Assembly (NCBI GenBank): GCA_028023455.1
Contig: JAQFVV010000030.1
Coordinates: 4,732,501-4,796,500, forward strand
Reading direction: 5' to 3'
DNA from: Epiperipatus broadwayi
Lineage: Eukaryota > Onychophora > Udeonychophora > Euonychophora > Peripatidae
Length of the DNA stretch: 64,000 nt
Part shown: piece by piece, positions 34,914-45,999 of the stretch
Position numbering within the stretch: the stretch's first letter is position 1
How the letters are laid out: the number at the start of each line of letters is the position of its first letter
Made by a program: the position numbers and the translations under genes
Notes under the pieces: generated by a model
What the model saw: the letters and a program-made list of their open reading frames with translations, nothing else
Told to the model about the DNA's origin: nothing
Databases searched by the model: none

Positions 34914-35439
34914 TTATATAGCATTAAGATAGTAATGATTACGGGTAAAGGTGAATTGTCATTATGAACAATGGCAAGTTCAAGGAAATTTGTGGGTGTG
35001 AGCAGATTTTTGTTTTACCCTTTTTAGTAACTTCAAAAATTTATTTTCTAAAATTGAAGAAGTGAAATCCTTAAAAAAAAAAAATTACTTATATACAGTA
35101 CTCTAAAATTAAATATACATCTTCAGTGTGTAATTATTATTATTTTCAATATATAAAAGGGTCATCATTACATTAATAAAACTAAAAAACTTGACTGTAT
35201 TTATATTAAGAAAACATGAGAGAATACAGTATACATTTATAATTCAGTATTTATTTTTAGAACTATACAATATTAATTTTTTTATTATCATTTTGCATAT
35301 GGAATTTGTTCTCTTTAACCAGGAGTTCATCAAGATGATGTATGTTATCCACGTGGAACATTTATTGTACATGTTAATGCATTCTATTGCTTGTATGGAA
35401 AGCTGTCATTTATCCATCCTATTTATTATATAATTTTAC

Positions 35440-36030
35440 TATAGTTAATATTCTGAATACAGATGAATACATAATGGATGAAATTAATCACAGAATTAAA
35501 CTTGGTTGGAGTGCTTTTGGTAGAAATAACTTGGTACTAAAAGGTAATATGCCTATGTGTTTGAAAAGGATGGTTTTTAATAAATGGGTTTTGCCAGTTC
35601 TTACTTATGGATCTGAGACTTGGACACTTAATAGAAGAGCAATACAGAGACTTCAAACCACTCAAAAAAATATGGAGAGATGCATGTTGGGAATAACAAG
35701 AAGAGATCAAAAACAATATATGGGTAAGAGAACAAACAGGTGTTACTGACCTCATTGAAGTAATTAAAAGACTGAAGTGGAGTTGGGATGGACATATTGC
35801 TAGAAGAGATGATAATATATGGACAATTAAAATCTTAAACTGGATTCCAAGAGATTATAAAAGATCCAGAAAGAGACAACATGTGAGATGGATGGATGAA
35901 ATAAAGTGTGTAGGAGTGATGTGGAGAAGGGAAGCTAAAGATCGGAAAAGACGGATTGAACTTGGAGAGACCTTTATCCTGCAGTGGATTGATGATGATA
36001 CCCAATTAAGTCCTCAGATTATTTTGATAT
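35440..36030 (+). pseudogene. RTE-like LINE, C-terminal RT fragment
   Basis: Encodes the end of an RTE-type reverse transcriptase: MDEINHRIKLGWSAFGR, CLKRMVFNKWVLPVLTYG, SETW and ERCMLGITRRDQ lie in one frame (to 35749). A frameshift near 35715 moves the continuation (WVREQTGVTDL, RLKWSWDGHIARRDDN, GETFILQWIDDD) to another frame. It is 5'-truncated and lies in opposite orientation to a very similar fragment at 37628-38055. Not functional. Confidence 0.85.
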
Positions 36031-36039
36031 ACTTTCCCT

Positions 36040-37620
36040 TATAATAATGATAAATTATTTTCTTCAATTGAGAGAACTCTTTGTAGTTAAATACTGGAAT
36101 ATGAGTTTAGTAATAATAAAAAAATGAAAATACCACATCTTTGTCATGAAATAAGGCAGATTCTGTAATTTTTTGAATCTCTTAGCAAAATAAATTACTT
36201 ATTCATCGTGTTTTTGCCTCTCTAAATAGTTTCTAAATATATCATTAACATTTTTTAAAATTTCAATATTCACATAACTTATTGATAATATGGAGAAATG
36301 TCTTAAAGTTTTACGTAGTAATATCTTTTTAAAAAATCGTAAATGAAAAAATAATATGACAAAGTATTTTTTTAATTATTGAAATGCGCTGTAGATGGCA
36401 GCACATTTTGAAGTGATGGCGAACTAGATTTTTTTTTAGTTCTGCGATATAAAAGTAGAGTGGGCTGTTTTGTTAAAACCAATAATTATATTGTTACATG
36501 TAGGGTAAGCGTATTATTATTTATAATATATTTTTTAATTTATTTGTATTTCAAATTGAACTTACTAATATATTGTAGAACTTTTTAGATTTTGTTCCGC
36601 AATGTTAAAAATCTATAGCTTAGTGGTCCTATGTATCTAATAAATAATTAAATCAGTTGTACAAATAGTGCGATTTTTGTTTTTAAGAATTAATTTCTAC
36701 ATCATATAACAATTTGATAAATATTTAGGAAAACTCATCATTTAAATTATATCCATTTTTCTCAACAGTTATGCAATAAAAGATTTAACATTTTTTTTGT
36801 TATCCGTTAAGTTGTTATGGTGATTGTGATGAAGAAACTGCTCTCGTAAAATCATTCTGCGCTATAATTTATATTTTGATACTCTTTTTTAAAAATCGTA
36901 AATATTATTCTTAATTACACTCAATTTTTTTTTTCATTTATATTCTTTTTTTATTTCTCTCCAAAAAAAAAAAAAAATCTATTTCTGAATAATGGCTACT
37001 CTTTGTATATTACTCAAAATATCAAATCTGGATTGATAATGAAACAAATTTTGCGATTGTGCTGAAGAAGATTCTAATGAAACGTTTTTTCAAGAATTGA
37101 AATTTGTTCTTTGAAAATTCTCCCCGCATCCCAACTTCTTAATTAATCCGAGTTGTTGTTGTTTTTTTACAGTTTTTTTTATTTAACTCTGCAGGAAAAT
37201 TAGTCGATATAACGCAGGTCAATCAAAAACCATAACTCCATCAAATGAAACTATAACTATGAATGCATTATCTATTTTTCATCATAGTTATTTATAGCTT
37301 AAATATCCAAGCATTCAAATCGTTGTATACGAAGTTACACATTCATCCAGCCTGATTTTATAATTCATGCTTGTTATATTCTAAGAGTCATCTGAGTGAC
37401 TTTTACCTGTTACATGGGTCAAGATTCTTTTTCTAAAGCTCCTAAATTCTTTCATCAAGAGATATGATTTCTTTTAGGCATCAAGAGATTAATCATCAAC
37501 ATTGTCAACTATTGAAATATCTTTATAGCATAAATTCTTCACACAAACATGATTTTACATATATATATATAGGCTGCAAAGGGGATTTGCTATTAATAGA
37601 TATTCTTTGATTTTTTTCAT
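36040..37620. other. AT-rich sequence between two inverted RTE fragments
   Basis: No feature was recognised. Confidence 0.4.
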
Positions 37621-37627
37621 CATCAAC

Positions 37628-38055
37628 CATTATCAATCCATTGCAGGATGAAGGTCTCTCCAAGTTCAATCTATCTTCTCTGATCTTTAGCTTCTCTTTT
37701 CCACATCATCCCTACACACTTTATTATTTCATCCCTCCATCTCACATGTGGTTTCTTTCCGAATCTTTTAAAATATCTTGGAATCCAGTTTAAGATTTCA
37801 ATTGTCCATCTATTATCATATCTTCTGGCAATATATTCAGTCCAACTCCACTTCAGTCTTTTAAATTTTTCATTGAGATCAGTAACACTTGTTTGTTCTC
37901 TTACCCATATATTGCGTTTTCGATCTCTTCTTGTTACTCCTAACATGCATCTCTCCATACTTCTTTTGATTTCTTTATAGGACCTTAAAGAGACCAAGCA
38001 GAGTGAATATCTAATATGCAATCTACAGTTTTTTGTCATCGCAATGGCCATTACT
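37628..38055 (-). pseudogene. RTE-like LINE, C-terminal RT fragment (inverted relative)
   Basis: A 126-codon minus-strand frame containing ERCMLGVTRRDRKRNIWVRE, RLKWSWTEYIARRYDN and ILNWIPRYFKRF, ending in a stop where the 35.4-kb copy continues. The sequence then runs to the LINE 3' end (GGAGAGACCTTCATCC). It keeps in frame the part that is frameshifted in the other copy. 5'-truncated, no catalytic RT motifs. Confidence 0.85.
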
Positions 38056-38785
38056 ATAAAATATCACATAGTATACAAACATTAGTGAGCCTGATTTCCA
38101 ACATGTGCCAGCCAGCATAGGAAATTTACTCGCTTTTTGATGTGTACAGAGACTAAAATTTACCTAAGCCAATTGTACATTCAATATTTTGGGAAATAAT
38201 GCTCAAAATTTTAAACTTTACAAAGAGTTTATTACTCTGAATATAATATTAGTAAATTGTTATTATTTCATGTAGTATTTTTCTGATTGTAGTTCGTAAA
38301 AACTCATATATACAAATAGAGAACCTTTTCACATTCTCCTGTTATTGTATTAATACATCTCTGAATCATAATCCATGCAAGACACTTGTTTATAGTGTTG
38401 AACTATAATACATTTTTTTCCACAGAACTTTATTTTACTCAGTTAATTATTCTCTGTTAACTTTTAACTATAATGCTCTTTTTGACATATTCTGCTCTTT
38501 ACAAACACCATACTGTCCACATTATACACTGCGCATTGTATATCTTTCATGATTCTAGATAGTTTTGTTTTACATGACCTAATTTCATAAAGTTTATTGT
38601 CTCCTTGCAAATTAGCATAATTAGGTTATTTTTGTATTTGCATAATTTTACTTATTATGCATATTAATTTTTTTCTAGAATTAATCTTTAATGTCTTAAT
38701 ATGACTAATTTTATATGTAATCACTCATGCAACTTCAGTTTTTTTTTTATTTCCTTTTGAGATGACTATTAGCTTTAGTTGAAAC
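38056..38785. other. AT-rich sequence, nothing recognised
   Basis: No feature was recognised. Confidence 0.4.
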
Positions 38786-38799
38786 ATCATTTAAGTTTA

Positions 38800-39351
38800 T
38801 TAAAACAGGCAAACCTATACAGTAGTGCCACTCAGTGCCAGCCAGAGTAATTAACGGATGTCAGAAGGCTTGTGCATAAAATCCCTATCTACTTCCTACT
38901 CATCCAATATCCCCAGACTAGTTTTTAACTTGTGACTTTCATCAGTGAGGAGCTTTGGATCTGAGAGCACTGCACCTAGATCTTAGGATCTAATGCAACC
39001 CTCCAGCAGCCATCTTTTATCTTCTACTTAACTACAAAACTATGAGTCTAAAATTGAAAACACAATAATATTTTCAATCCAAGCTCATTAGCTTATATAG
39101 TCATATAGGTTCTGAACTCAGTTCAGTACCCATACATTTTGGTGTCTTTGGTTCTTTAATAACCATAGCCACCACTTTCCTATTAGGCAGGATTGGTAGT
39201 AGACCATTAAACATCACATGATCACCATTTCTTATGCTTGCTCATCACTGTTATTAAAACAAGCAAAACTCTCCATACAGTAGTGCCACTCAGTGCAAGC
39301 CAGAGCTAATAACAGTTACTAGCAAGTATAAGAAGTGGTGACCATGTGATG
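38800..39351 (+). repeat. Family A hairpin retroposon, copy A5
   Basis: A 552-bp composite like A3: head, long left arm, TTTTGGTGTCTTTGGTTC block, inverted tail, second head, very short right arm, 3' tail (AAGTGGTGACCATGTGATG). Direct repeats ATCATTTAAGTTTA (38786-38799) and ATCATTTGAATTTA (39352-39365) match at 12 of 14. The antisense ribozyme (38910-38952) has CUGAUGA, but GAAAC is mutated to AAAAC. Confidence 0.8.
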
Positions 39352-39696
39352 ATCATTTGAATTTACTTAAATGCAGAATGGTTTTATATTTACAAGAAAC
39401 AAAAATAAATTATGGCCCTGGACAGAATGTCAAGATTCTCCTGGTTCGTATCTAACTGCCATTCAGTAATCATCTTTTGTTTAACTTTTAGCACCTGTAG
39501 AATATTTCAAGTGAAGAAAGAGGGCATGAATAGAAAAACTCTACTTTTAAAAGATACATTATCAAATTTGTGAAGTTAGAAGTGAAAAGACAATTGATTT
39601 GAAAAATGGGTATCTTATAAAGTGGCAAAATTAATTATTTATCTTATTGGATGATAAATTCACATTGTGTTGAAGAAATAAAGTGATTTTATATAA

Positions 39697-39789
39697 CAGG
39701 CAAAACTCCATACAATAGTGCCACCTTGTGCCAACCAGAGTAATAACAGTTATGTACTAGCATAAGAGATAGTGATCATGTGATGTTTA
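39697..39789 (+). repeat. Family A retroposon, copy A6 (93 bp)
   Basis: Head CAGGCAAAACTCCATACAAT joined, after GTGCCACCTTGTGCC, almost directly to the 3' tail AACAGTTATGTACTAGC ... GATGTTTA. A perfect 14-bp duplication GTGATTTTATATAA lies at 39683-39696 and 39790-39803. Confidence 0.85.
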
Positions 39790-40072
39790 GTGATTTTATA
39801 TAAATGAATAAGATGCTTTTGATCAGACCAAACAATATTTTATGATTGTCATAGGAGAATTGAATAGTAATATTGGAAACCATTAAATGGTGAAAATGTG
39901 ACTATGGAAACCAAAATGAGAGAAAACATAAACTTGTGGATTTTTTATAAAAATAAAATCTATCAAATATGAGTATTCCTTGAGAAAAATGCTAAATAAA
40001 GATATATATAAAAGCCTCCAAATGAAGGCACAGCAGAAATAGATTATATTTTGAATAACAAAAAATTTATAA

Positions 40073-40302
40073 ACAATGAGGATTGCCAATTCCTCTACAA
40101 GCTTTTTGATAAATGCTTAGCCAGAGCCAGCACTTAAAATATCTCTGTCAGGAACCTACCCTGACTCCTCTCTGAGGAGTGCCAAAGCACGAAACCATGG
40201 TCAGGGAGTTTGGGGAGGGGTTCCTGACAGAGATATATTAGGTGCTGGCTCTGGCTAAGCATTTATCATAAAGCTTGTAGAGGAATTGGCAATCCTCACT
40301 GT
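40073..40302 (+). repeat. Hairpin element C
   Basis: A 230-bp inverted repeat: arms of about 80 bp (GAGGATTGCCAATTCCTC ... CTGTCAGGAACC and its reverse) are nearly perfect, around a 65-base apex that carries a hammerhead ribozyme. Stem I of the ribozyme is effectively extended by the arms. No flanking duplication was identified, and only one copy is in the window. Confidence 0.75.
40164..40209 (+). ncRNA. Hammerhead ribozyme at apex of hairpin C, all core positions intact
   Basis: Core CTGAGGA (40172-40178; position 7 is free), stem II GTGC (40179-40182), loop CAAA, GCAC (40187-40190), all four pairs canonical. GAAA is at 40191-40194; stem III is a 3-bp helix within ACCATGGT (40194-40201); the classic GUC cleavage triplet is at 40200-40202. 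Stem I is ACTCCTCT (40164-40171) with AGGGAGT (40203-40209), with one bulged C and one U-G, continued further out by the long arms. It fits a type I hammerhead with very short stem III. Of the ribozymes found here it has the cleanest stem II. Confidence 0.75.
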
Positions 40303-40684
40303 TTAGAACTTACAAGCTTAAGAGATAGGGTCATGTAATCTCTGACTCTTATTTTGACAAAAAAATTATACTTCAAAATTAATATGTTCAAAATAGCAAA
40401 TAAATATTGATTAGTGAGATATAAGATTTGTGTCAAGGTAAGAGGCTAAAACTATAAAGAAAATATTAGCAGTTGATATCTTTAACTTTCAAAAACATTT
40501 TGCCTATTATAGTTCAAATCATTTTAAAATATTAACAACAGTTTTTGAAAATAGTTCATACTTGAATGAGATTAGTAAGAATATAATAATCTGCTGAGAT
40601 ATACTAGACAATAAAGTAAACTTTTAACTGACCTAAGGCAGTATATAAAGAAAAGAATACATATGAAAATAAATCAATTAACTT

Positions 40685-40815
40685 ATCACATGATACCAGC
40701 TGCTCTAAGAAAGCTGCATTAGATCCAAACCACCCAGGTGCATTGCTCTAAAAATCCAAAGAAGCTCACTGATGAAAGCCATAAACTAGAAAATAATCTG
40801 GTGATATTGGATAGA
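40685..40815 (+). repeat. Family A internal fragment
   Basis: Resembles the reverse of the A body: GCATTAGATCC, GGTGCATTGCTCT, AAGCTCACTGATGAAAGCC, TCTGGTGATATTGGAT. A ribozyme-like CTGATGA ... GAAAA is visible on the plus strand. No head, tail or duplication was seen. Confidence 0.6.
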
Positions 40816-41075
40816 GAATAATTACACCAATCTGATATTTATTGATTTCCAAAACTTTACACTAGATGTCACTAATGGTGAGAGGAAAAAATATGCTATG
40901 AAATGTGATGCAAATGAAATTAATGATGAGACATCAAAAGTAAAATGACAATGAAAATTATTGTATTAGGAGGAAAATTGTTTGAGCAATAAAACAAAAT
41001 TAACAATCTTACTAAAAAGAGATGTCTGGAAAAATTCTATAAAAAGTGCTAGAGTAATTAATAAATACAAAGTAA

Positions 41076-41189
41076 CACACACACACACACACAGGCTAAA
41101 TTCTCCATACAGTAGCGCCACCCAGTGCAAACCAGAGTAATCAATATAAGCATAAAGAATGGTGATCGTGTGATGTTTAGTGATTAAAA
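41076..41189 (+). repeat. Family A retroposon, copy A7, preceded by (AC)n
   Basis: An (AC)n run (about 41075-41093) leads into the head AGGCTAAATTCTCCATACAG, the short body GTAGCGCCACCCAGTGC and the 3' tail GCATAAAGAATGG ... GATGTTTAGTG. ACAAAGTAA flanks it at 41067-41075 and 41190-41198, so the microsatellite seems to have been part of, or to have grown at, the 5' junction. Confidence 0.7.
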
Positions 41190-41688
41190 ACAAAGTAAAT
41201 TGTATAATTACAACAATACCTTTTGAAATTCTGTGTATTTTAAATGAAGAGGTGAGATGAAATTAAATCTATAAAGAATAGAAACTCCCCAGGAGGAAAT
41301 GATACAATTGTTAGTTAAATTATATACCAAAGATAAAACAGATGGTTAACAAAGAAAGCATTTAAGATGCTGTTAATATTTAAGAAATATGAAAAGAGAA
41401 ATGTTAGAAATTAGACTTATCAATCTTTTGTTAGTTATATACTAATCTTTACTAAGATTACAATTCACCTACGGGGAACTTTGAGCTCAAAACAACCGCA
41501 AGAACAAGGTTGGATTTAATCATGGTTATAGTACAGTAGATTAGATATAGGTATTAAAAAAGCTATAGAAAAGACCAATGAATATGACTTGCCTTATATT
41601 TTAGATTTCTTAGATTGTGAAAGGATATTTGATTCTATAAATATTTTAACAGTGATTAGGAGAATAATCATATTCTGAAAATACTTAT

Positions 41689-42092
41689 CAGGCAAAACTC
41701 TCCATACAGTAGTGCCACCCAGTGCAAGCCAGAGTAATCAATGGATGCCAGAAGGCTTGTGCATAAAATCCCTATCTAGTGCCTACTCATCCAATATCCC
41801 CAGACTAGTTTCTAGCTTGTAGCTTTCATAAGTGAGGAGCCTTGAATCTGAAAGGACTGCACCTAGATCTTAGGATCCTAAATTCTAAGTGCAGTGCTCT
41901 CAGATTCAAGGCTCCTCATTGATGAAAGCCACGAGCTAGAAACTAGTCTGCAATAGATAGGGATTTTATGCACGCACCTTTTGGCATTCATTGATTACTC
42001 TGGCTTGCACTGAGAGGCAGTAGTGTATGGAGAGTTTTGCCTGTTTTAATAACAGTTACGAGCAAGCATAATAAAGGGTGATCATGTAAACG
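41689..42092 (+). repeat. Family A hairpin retroposon, copy A8
   Basis: A 404-bp copy with long arms meeting near TAGGATCCTAAATTC. Head CAGGCAAAACTCTCC; tail GGGTGATCATGTAAACG. A 7-bp repeat TACTTAT is at 41682-41688 and 42093-42099. Both arms contain the ribozyme region, but the core is mutated in each (CUUAUGA antisense; UUGAUGA sense). Confidence 0.8.
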
Positions 42093-42688
42093 TACTTATA
42101 AAAAGTAGATTAACATTGACAAGAGTGTGGGGAGGATGATTCTTTGTCTCCAGTATTTTATATATTTAAAGTATTTGGGGATTACATGAGCAGCAAATTT
42201 CCACCAGCGGCATTGATCGTAGTATCTAATTAGTAACCTGTAAACTTGCCTTTGGCAGCAGATTAAGCATAGCAAAAAAATAGTTTGACATAAGTATTCT
42301 AAAAAAGTAAATAAGAACTATGCAACTCACAATTAGAAAAGACTCCTTTTTCTTCTTTTTTTTTATGTAGTTTCATATTTGAGGTATTTAAGAAAATTGT
42401 CTTAAAAGAGCAGAAAACAATGAAAGTAAAACTAACGATAATCAAATCTTAGCATCTGTTATTACTATCTGTGTTCAAATACACTACCTATCCACAATCG
42501 GAGAACTCATACCTACATACAGGTAAAATTAAACATTTTAATTTAATTAATCTTAAAAGTTTTTATTTGAGAAATTATATATTTTTTATATTGTTTTTGT
42601 TTTTTTTTTGGAATATTTATACAATGTGTGCTTTTTTTAAGAGTTATTTCTAATCTCTTTTTTTTTTTATTTAAAATGAATATTTTAG

Positions 42689-42804
42689 ATTGAATAAAAT
42701 TACTCTGAAAAAATGTCAGAACTGATGGTGAAACCCCACTCCAGTGAAACTCAACCTGATGTTAAACAGTTTGATGCAGTACTGAAGGAAAAGTTGAAGA
42801 AAGA
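42689..42804 (+). CDS. Possible first coding exon of an unidentified gene
   Basis: A strong pyrimidine-rich acceptor (T-run ... AATATTTTAG, ending at 42688) precedes 24 bases of untranslated leader and ATG at 42713. The frame reads MSELMVKPHSSETQP then DVKQFDAVLKEKLKKE. It either stops at TAA (42806-42808) or, more plausibly, splices at the donor GA|GTAAAA at 42804/42805. Codon and amino-acid composition are more protein-like than the AT-rich surroundings. No family is recognised and no downstream exon was identified, so the function is unknown. Confidence 0.4.
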
Positions 42805-42819
42805 GTAAAACATTTTATC

Positions 42820-43860
42820 TATTTATTTTTTAATGTTTAGATGCATAAATATCAATATTACATTTATTATTTATTCCTGTTTCATTTAAATAATTTCTCT
42901 TCCCGAACTAAGTATTTTCATTTTAAATAATTCTCTAAAACTTGATAAATAAAGGCTAATCGTATAAGATACATTATAGCAGCCGTTCATAAACGAATAT
43001 AGTTATTCTAACTCCCAAAAGAAACTAGTCTAGAGATAAATTTTGTGATGTCTATGCAAACCAATCTGTAATATTTTCACATAAAATGAACAGTCCAAAA
43101 TAAGTTTGTTCCAATTCTATGTAGTATCATGAGTGTGGGCTTGTAACTGGACTGTGAATAAATTGTAATCATTGTGGAAAGTTGTTAAACCATATTCAGA
43201 TTTGAAATATGTAAACACATTTTGCATCAATAAAGATTTTGTTAAAAGTAAAACATGCTAATCAACTTTTCTGTTGATGTAATATTTGGCAATACTGTCC
43301 TTTAACTTCTACGGAAAATGTTTATTTCTAAAATATTTTAATCGTAGCTCATTAACATATTGTATTCTCTACCATATCTTCCTATGGAATGCAAATCTAT
43401 ACAATGCTTTTGAATAATCATTATAATGTAAACAGGGTCTATCTTTCTCCAAAATTAATGCTCAAGTTAATTACCAAATATTTTTTAGGAAATCTTGCTC
43501 ATTTCTTTTCCACTTCCAATCCAACAAAGGTGTATATTTCTCAAAAGTGGAATCTATAATATTATATCCAGAAAATTGAAGATCATATTAATTAGTATCA
43601 TGACCTTGCCATTATATTTTAAAATTTTGCAAAGCATTCTTAAATTAAACTTTTCTAATGCCCTTATGTTACATTAGTAGGGGGTTTTAAGTTTCACTTT
43701 CATATAATGAAATGAAATAAAATAAAAACTCTATACAGTAAATTTAGTTTGAAGTAGTTATTTGACAGTGATAAAACACCCAATCTTTTAACTTGTTAAA
43801 AGCAAGCATTACATTGAAGTCTGTGCTGCATTGCAACCTTTATGTATATAAAACTATCAA
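42820..43860. other. AT-rich sequence, possibly intronic
   Basis: No exon, RNA or repeat family was recognised. It would be intron if the 42.7-kb exon is real. Confidence 0.35.
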
Positions 43861-43873
43861 GATATTTAAATTA

Positions 43874-44003
43874 ACATCACATGATCACATTTCCTATACT
43901 AGCACATTAATTGTTGATAAACAGAGCAAAACTCTCCATACAGTATTGCCACCTGTGCTAAACAGAGTAATACTGTATGGAGAGTTTTGCTCTGTTTATC
44001 AAC
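43874..44003 (-). repeat. Family A hairpin retroposon, copy A9
   Basis: 130 bp, minus orientation: the inverted tail ACATCACATGATCACATTTC is on the left, then the head (CAGAGCAAAACTCTCC), a very short loop and the second arm. A perfect 13-bp duplication GATATTTAAATTA lies at 43861-43873 and 44004-44016. The arms form a near-perfect hairpin of about 35 bp. Confidence 0.9.
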
Positions 44004-44149
44004 GATATTTAAATTAGTTTACTTTCTCAGGTTGATAACCAACCAAGCAAAAATTTGCTGAGGACATTTTGTCTATCATTGGCTAATTATGAAAGAAAGT
44101 CCTGCATTTAAATCATACTGTATATTGTCTTTTGATGTGACAAAATAGA

Positions 44150-45360
44150 ATAGTTAATATTGCATTTTGATCCTTGTGTCATTAAATGACCTGGAAACAA
44201 TTCCAAAGACCACGATCATAAAAATGAAAATAATGTTGGGGCAGTATACAGACTTGGTAACACCAGGTTTATTTCAAACGCTTCAAATATTCCATCTTTA
44301 ATAATAACACTTCCTCTCATTCCAACATGTAGATTTATAATGTGGATAAACTTTGTTGGATGACTGACTAATTTTACACAATGTCATAGATCTGTATGAT
44401 TAACTGAGTCGAATGTCTTAATAAAGTCAATAAAAGAAACCCATAAATCAATCTTTTGTTCTCAGTGCTTTTCTTGCAATTGTCTGACAATAAAAATAAT
44501 GTCTATAATATTTGTCTGAAAGTTTGTGATGATGTCATTTTAGTATTACTTACTTGTTGGACTGTTTCCATCATCAAATATTAAATATTGAATATCTTTA
44601 GAAAAATTGTAAACTTTATTTAAACTTTCCAAGTACAAACAACTGCTAGTAATAGGACCCAGGTTAATACAAAAACCACATTTTGGGTGGGTTATTCTAC
44701 TTCCTTCTTCAGATATTGCAATGACAGTTCTAGCATGGGAGCTGAACCTGGACCTTTTGATTCATGAATTTTGAAATTAAAGTAATGCTCTAACTAACCG
44801 AGCCTTCGGCGGAATAATTCATTTGGTTAGAGCATTACCTTAAATTCACTATTCACAAATCTAAAGTTCCAGGTTGTATTCCCATGCTAGTACTATCACT
44901 GGTCAGGCTAACAATACCTCAAAAAAAGAGAGAAGAATAATGTCACCCAAAATATGTTAATGATCTGATGCTATAATAATGCTATTTCGTAAGTAATGAA
45001 TTTAAGGTTGGAGCATAGGCACTAATAAAAGGAATATTAAAACTTGTATATGATATATTTTAACACCATTAATATTTCATTGATACAACAAGGTATTCCA
45101 ATAATATCAAATACTAAATTAGACTTTGCAGCAAATCCAACACTTGCATTTTTCTTTTATTGGCTGATCTGGATTTACCAAAAAACTTGTAGTCATCCAC
45201 CCACCTGTAGTATTATTTCTCTCTCTGGAAGACAATTTTCTCTAAGAACAACTATATTGTCTTAAATTTTGACAGCTTTTTAGCCACCGGTGCAATCTTT
45301 TGTTCTGATTTTAAAGCGTTTGGGTCAACCAAAGTTCGCACACTCCATGAACTTATATTT
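44150..45360 (-). pseudogene. APE-type LINE, endonuclease start and RT fragment
   Basis: Minus-strand non-LTR element. The N-terminal endonuclease segment is at about 45030-45350: WSVRTLVDPNALKSEQK, IAPVAKKLSKFK and, after a frame change, LEKIVFQREKQYYRW with DDYKFFGKSR, corresponding to the TWNVRTLxD...SETRL region of APE-type endonucleases. RT parts lie at about 44230-44530: IIFIVRQLQEKH, WVSFIDFIKTFDSVNH and GMRGSVIIKDGIFEAFE. The intervening endonuclease and early RT are missing or replaced, and an S2 inverted pair is inserted at 44653-44975. Many stops; not functional. Confidence 0.7.
44653..44975. repeat. Inverted pair of S2 tRNA-derived SINEs
   Basis: Left half in minus orientation (box B complement GAGCTGAACCTGGACC, box A complement CTAACTAACCGAGC). 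Right half in plus orientation (TTTGGTTAGAGCATTACC ... AGTTCCAGGTTGTATTCCC). They are separated by about 10 bases at 44805-44815. Both arms extend through the S2 3' region (TTGGGTGGGTTATTC / GTCACCCAAAATATG). The pair can fold into a hairpin of about 150 bp. Confidence 0.7.
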
Positions 45361-45429
45361 ATGAAAGAATTATTTAACACTTAACATGAATACTACCATT
45401 GCTTTCTATTTTCTCACTACTATTGATAA

Positions 45430-45990
45430 TTTATCATTATTATTCCTATTGTGCTAAAGAGTAATCTACTAGGCACAAATCTAGCCAGATTGTATGAGAT
45501 AGGCCATTTTTAGACACACACATTTCTATCTTCCACGTCTACAATAGTCAAGGAAATCCTTAAATAGGGCTACCTAAACATAATCTTTTCCATCTGAAAC
45601 TCCTGCTTCAAATCCAGTTTCAACTCAGTTCATTAATGATGGGATTCCTCAAGCAAAGATCACAACTAAGGACTGCTAAGCATGTCCCCATCATTATTGT
45701 CTTAAGTCTTAAGGGTTGAACTAAAAAAATTAAAAAGGGAATTGATGTCATAAAATGCTATGTGTGTAATTAAATGATGGAAATGCGGTTATTAAAACAC
45801 ATAATCCGCAGTTAATATAGAGAGACTGACCGTATGAGAGGCTCATGGCAATCGATATCTACACTAACTTAAGTGACTGAAGAAAGAAAAGGAGTCAGTT
45901 AAAGAGTGTTTGTATAGAGAACACTATTTAGTCTTTGATGAATCATCCTATCCTACAAGCCAACAGGAGTTTTGATCAAGTGCTATTTAT
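45430..45990. repeat. Dispersed repeat family E, copy 3
   Basis: Same orientation and block order as 4150-4740; class unknown. No terminal repeats or coding capacity were recognised. Confidence 0.55.
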
Positions 45991-45999
45991 TTATTATTC

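Larger units (their letters stand above)
39800..42250 (+). pseudogene. RTE-like LINE, EN and RT remains, split by insertions
   Basis: Plus-strand, heavily decayed. The endonuclease is visible as FMIVIGELNSNIGN (about 39840-39880, the GDxN-type motif) and EIDYILNNKKFINN (about 40035-40075). The RT is visible as IGIKKAIEKTNEYDLP and LDFLDCERIFDSI (about 41545-41640), followed after an insertion by a region resembling the next RT block (about 42100-42200). Insertions are hairpin C (40073-40302), a family A fragment (40685-40815), A7 (41076-41189) and A8 (41689-42092). The nesting orders these events: the LINE is oldest. Confidence 0.65.
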
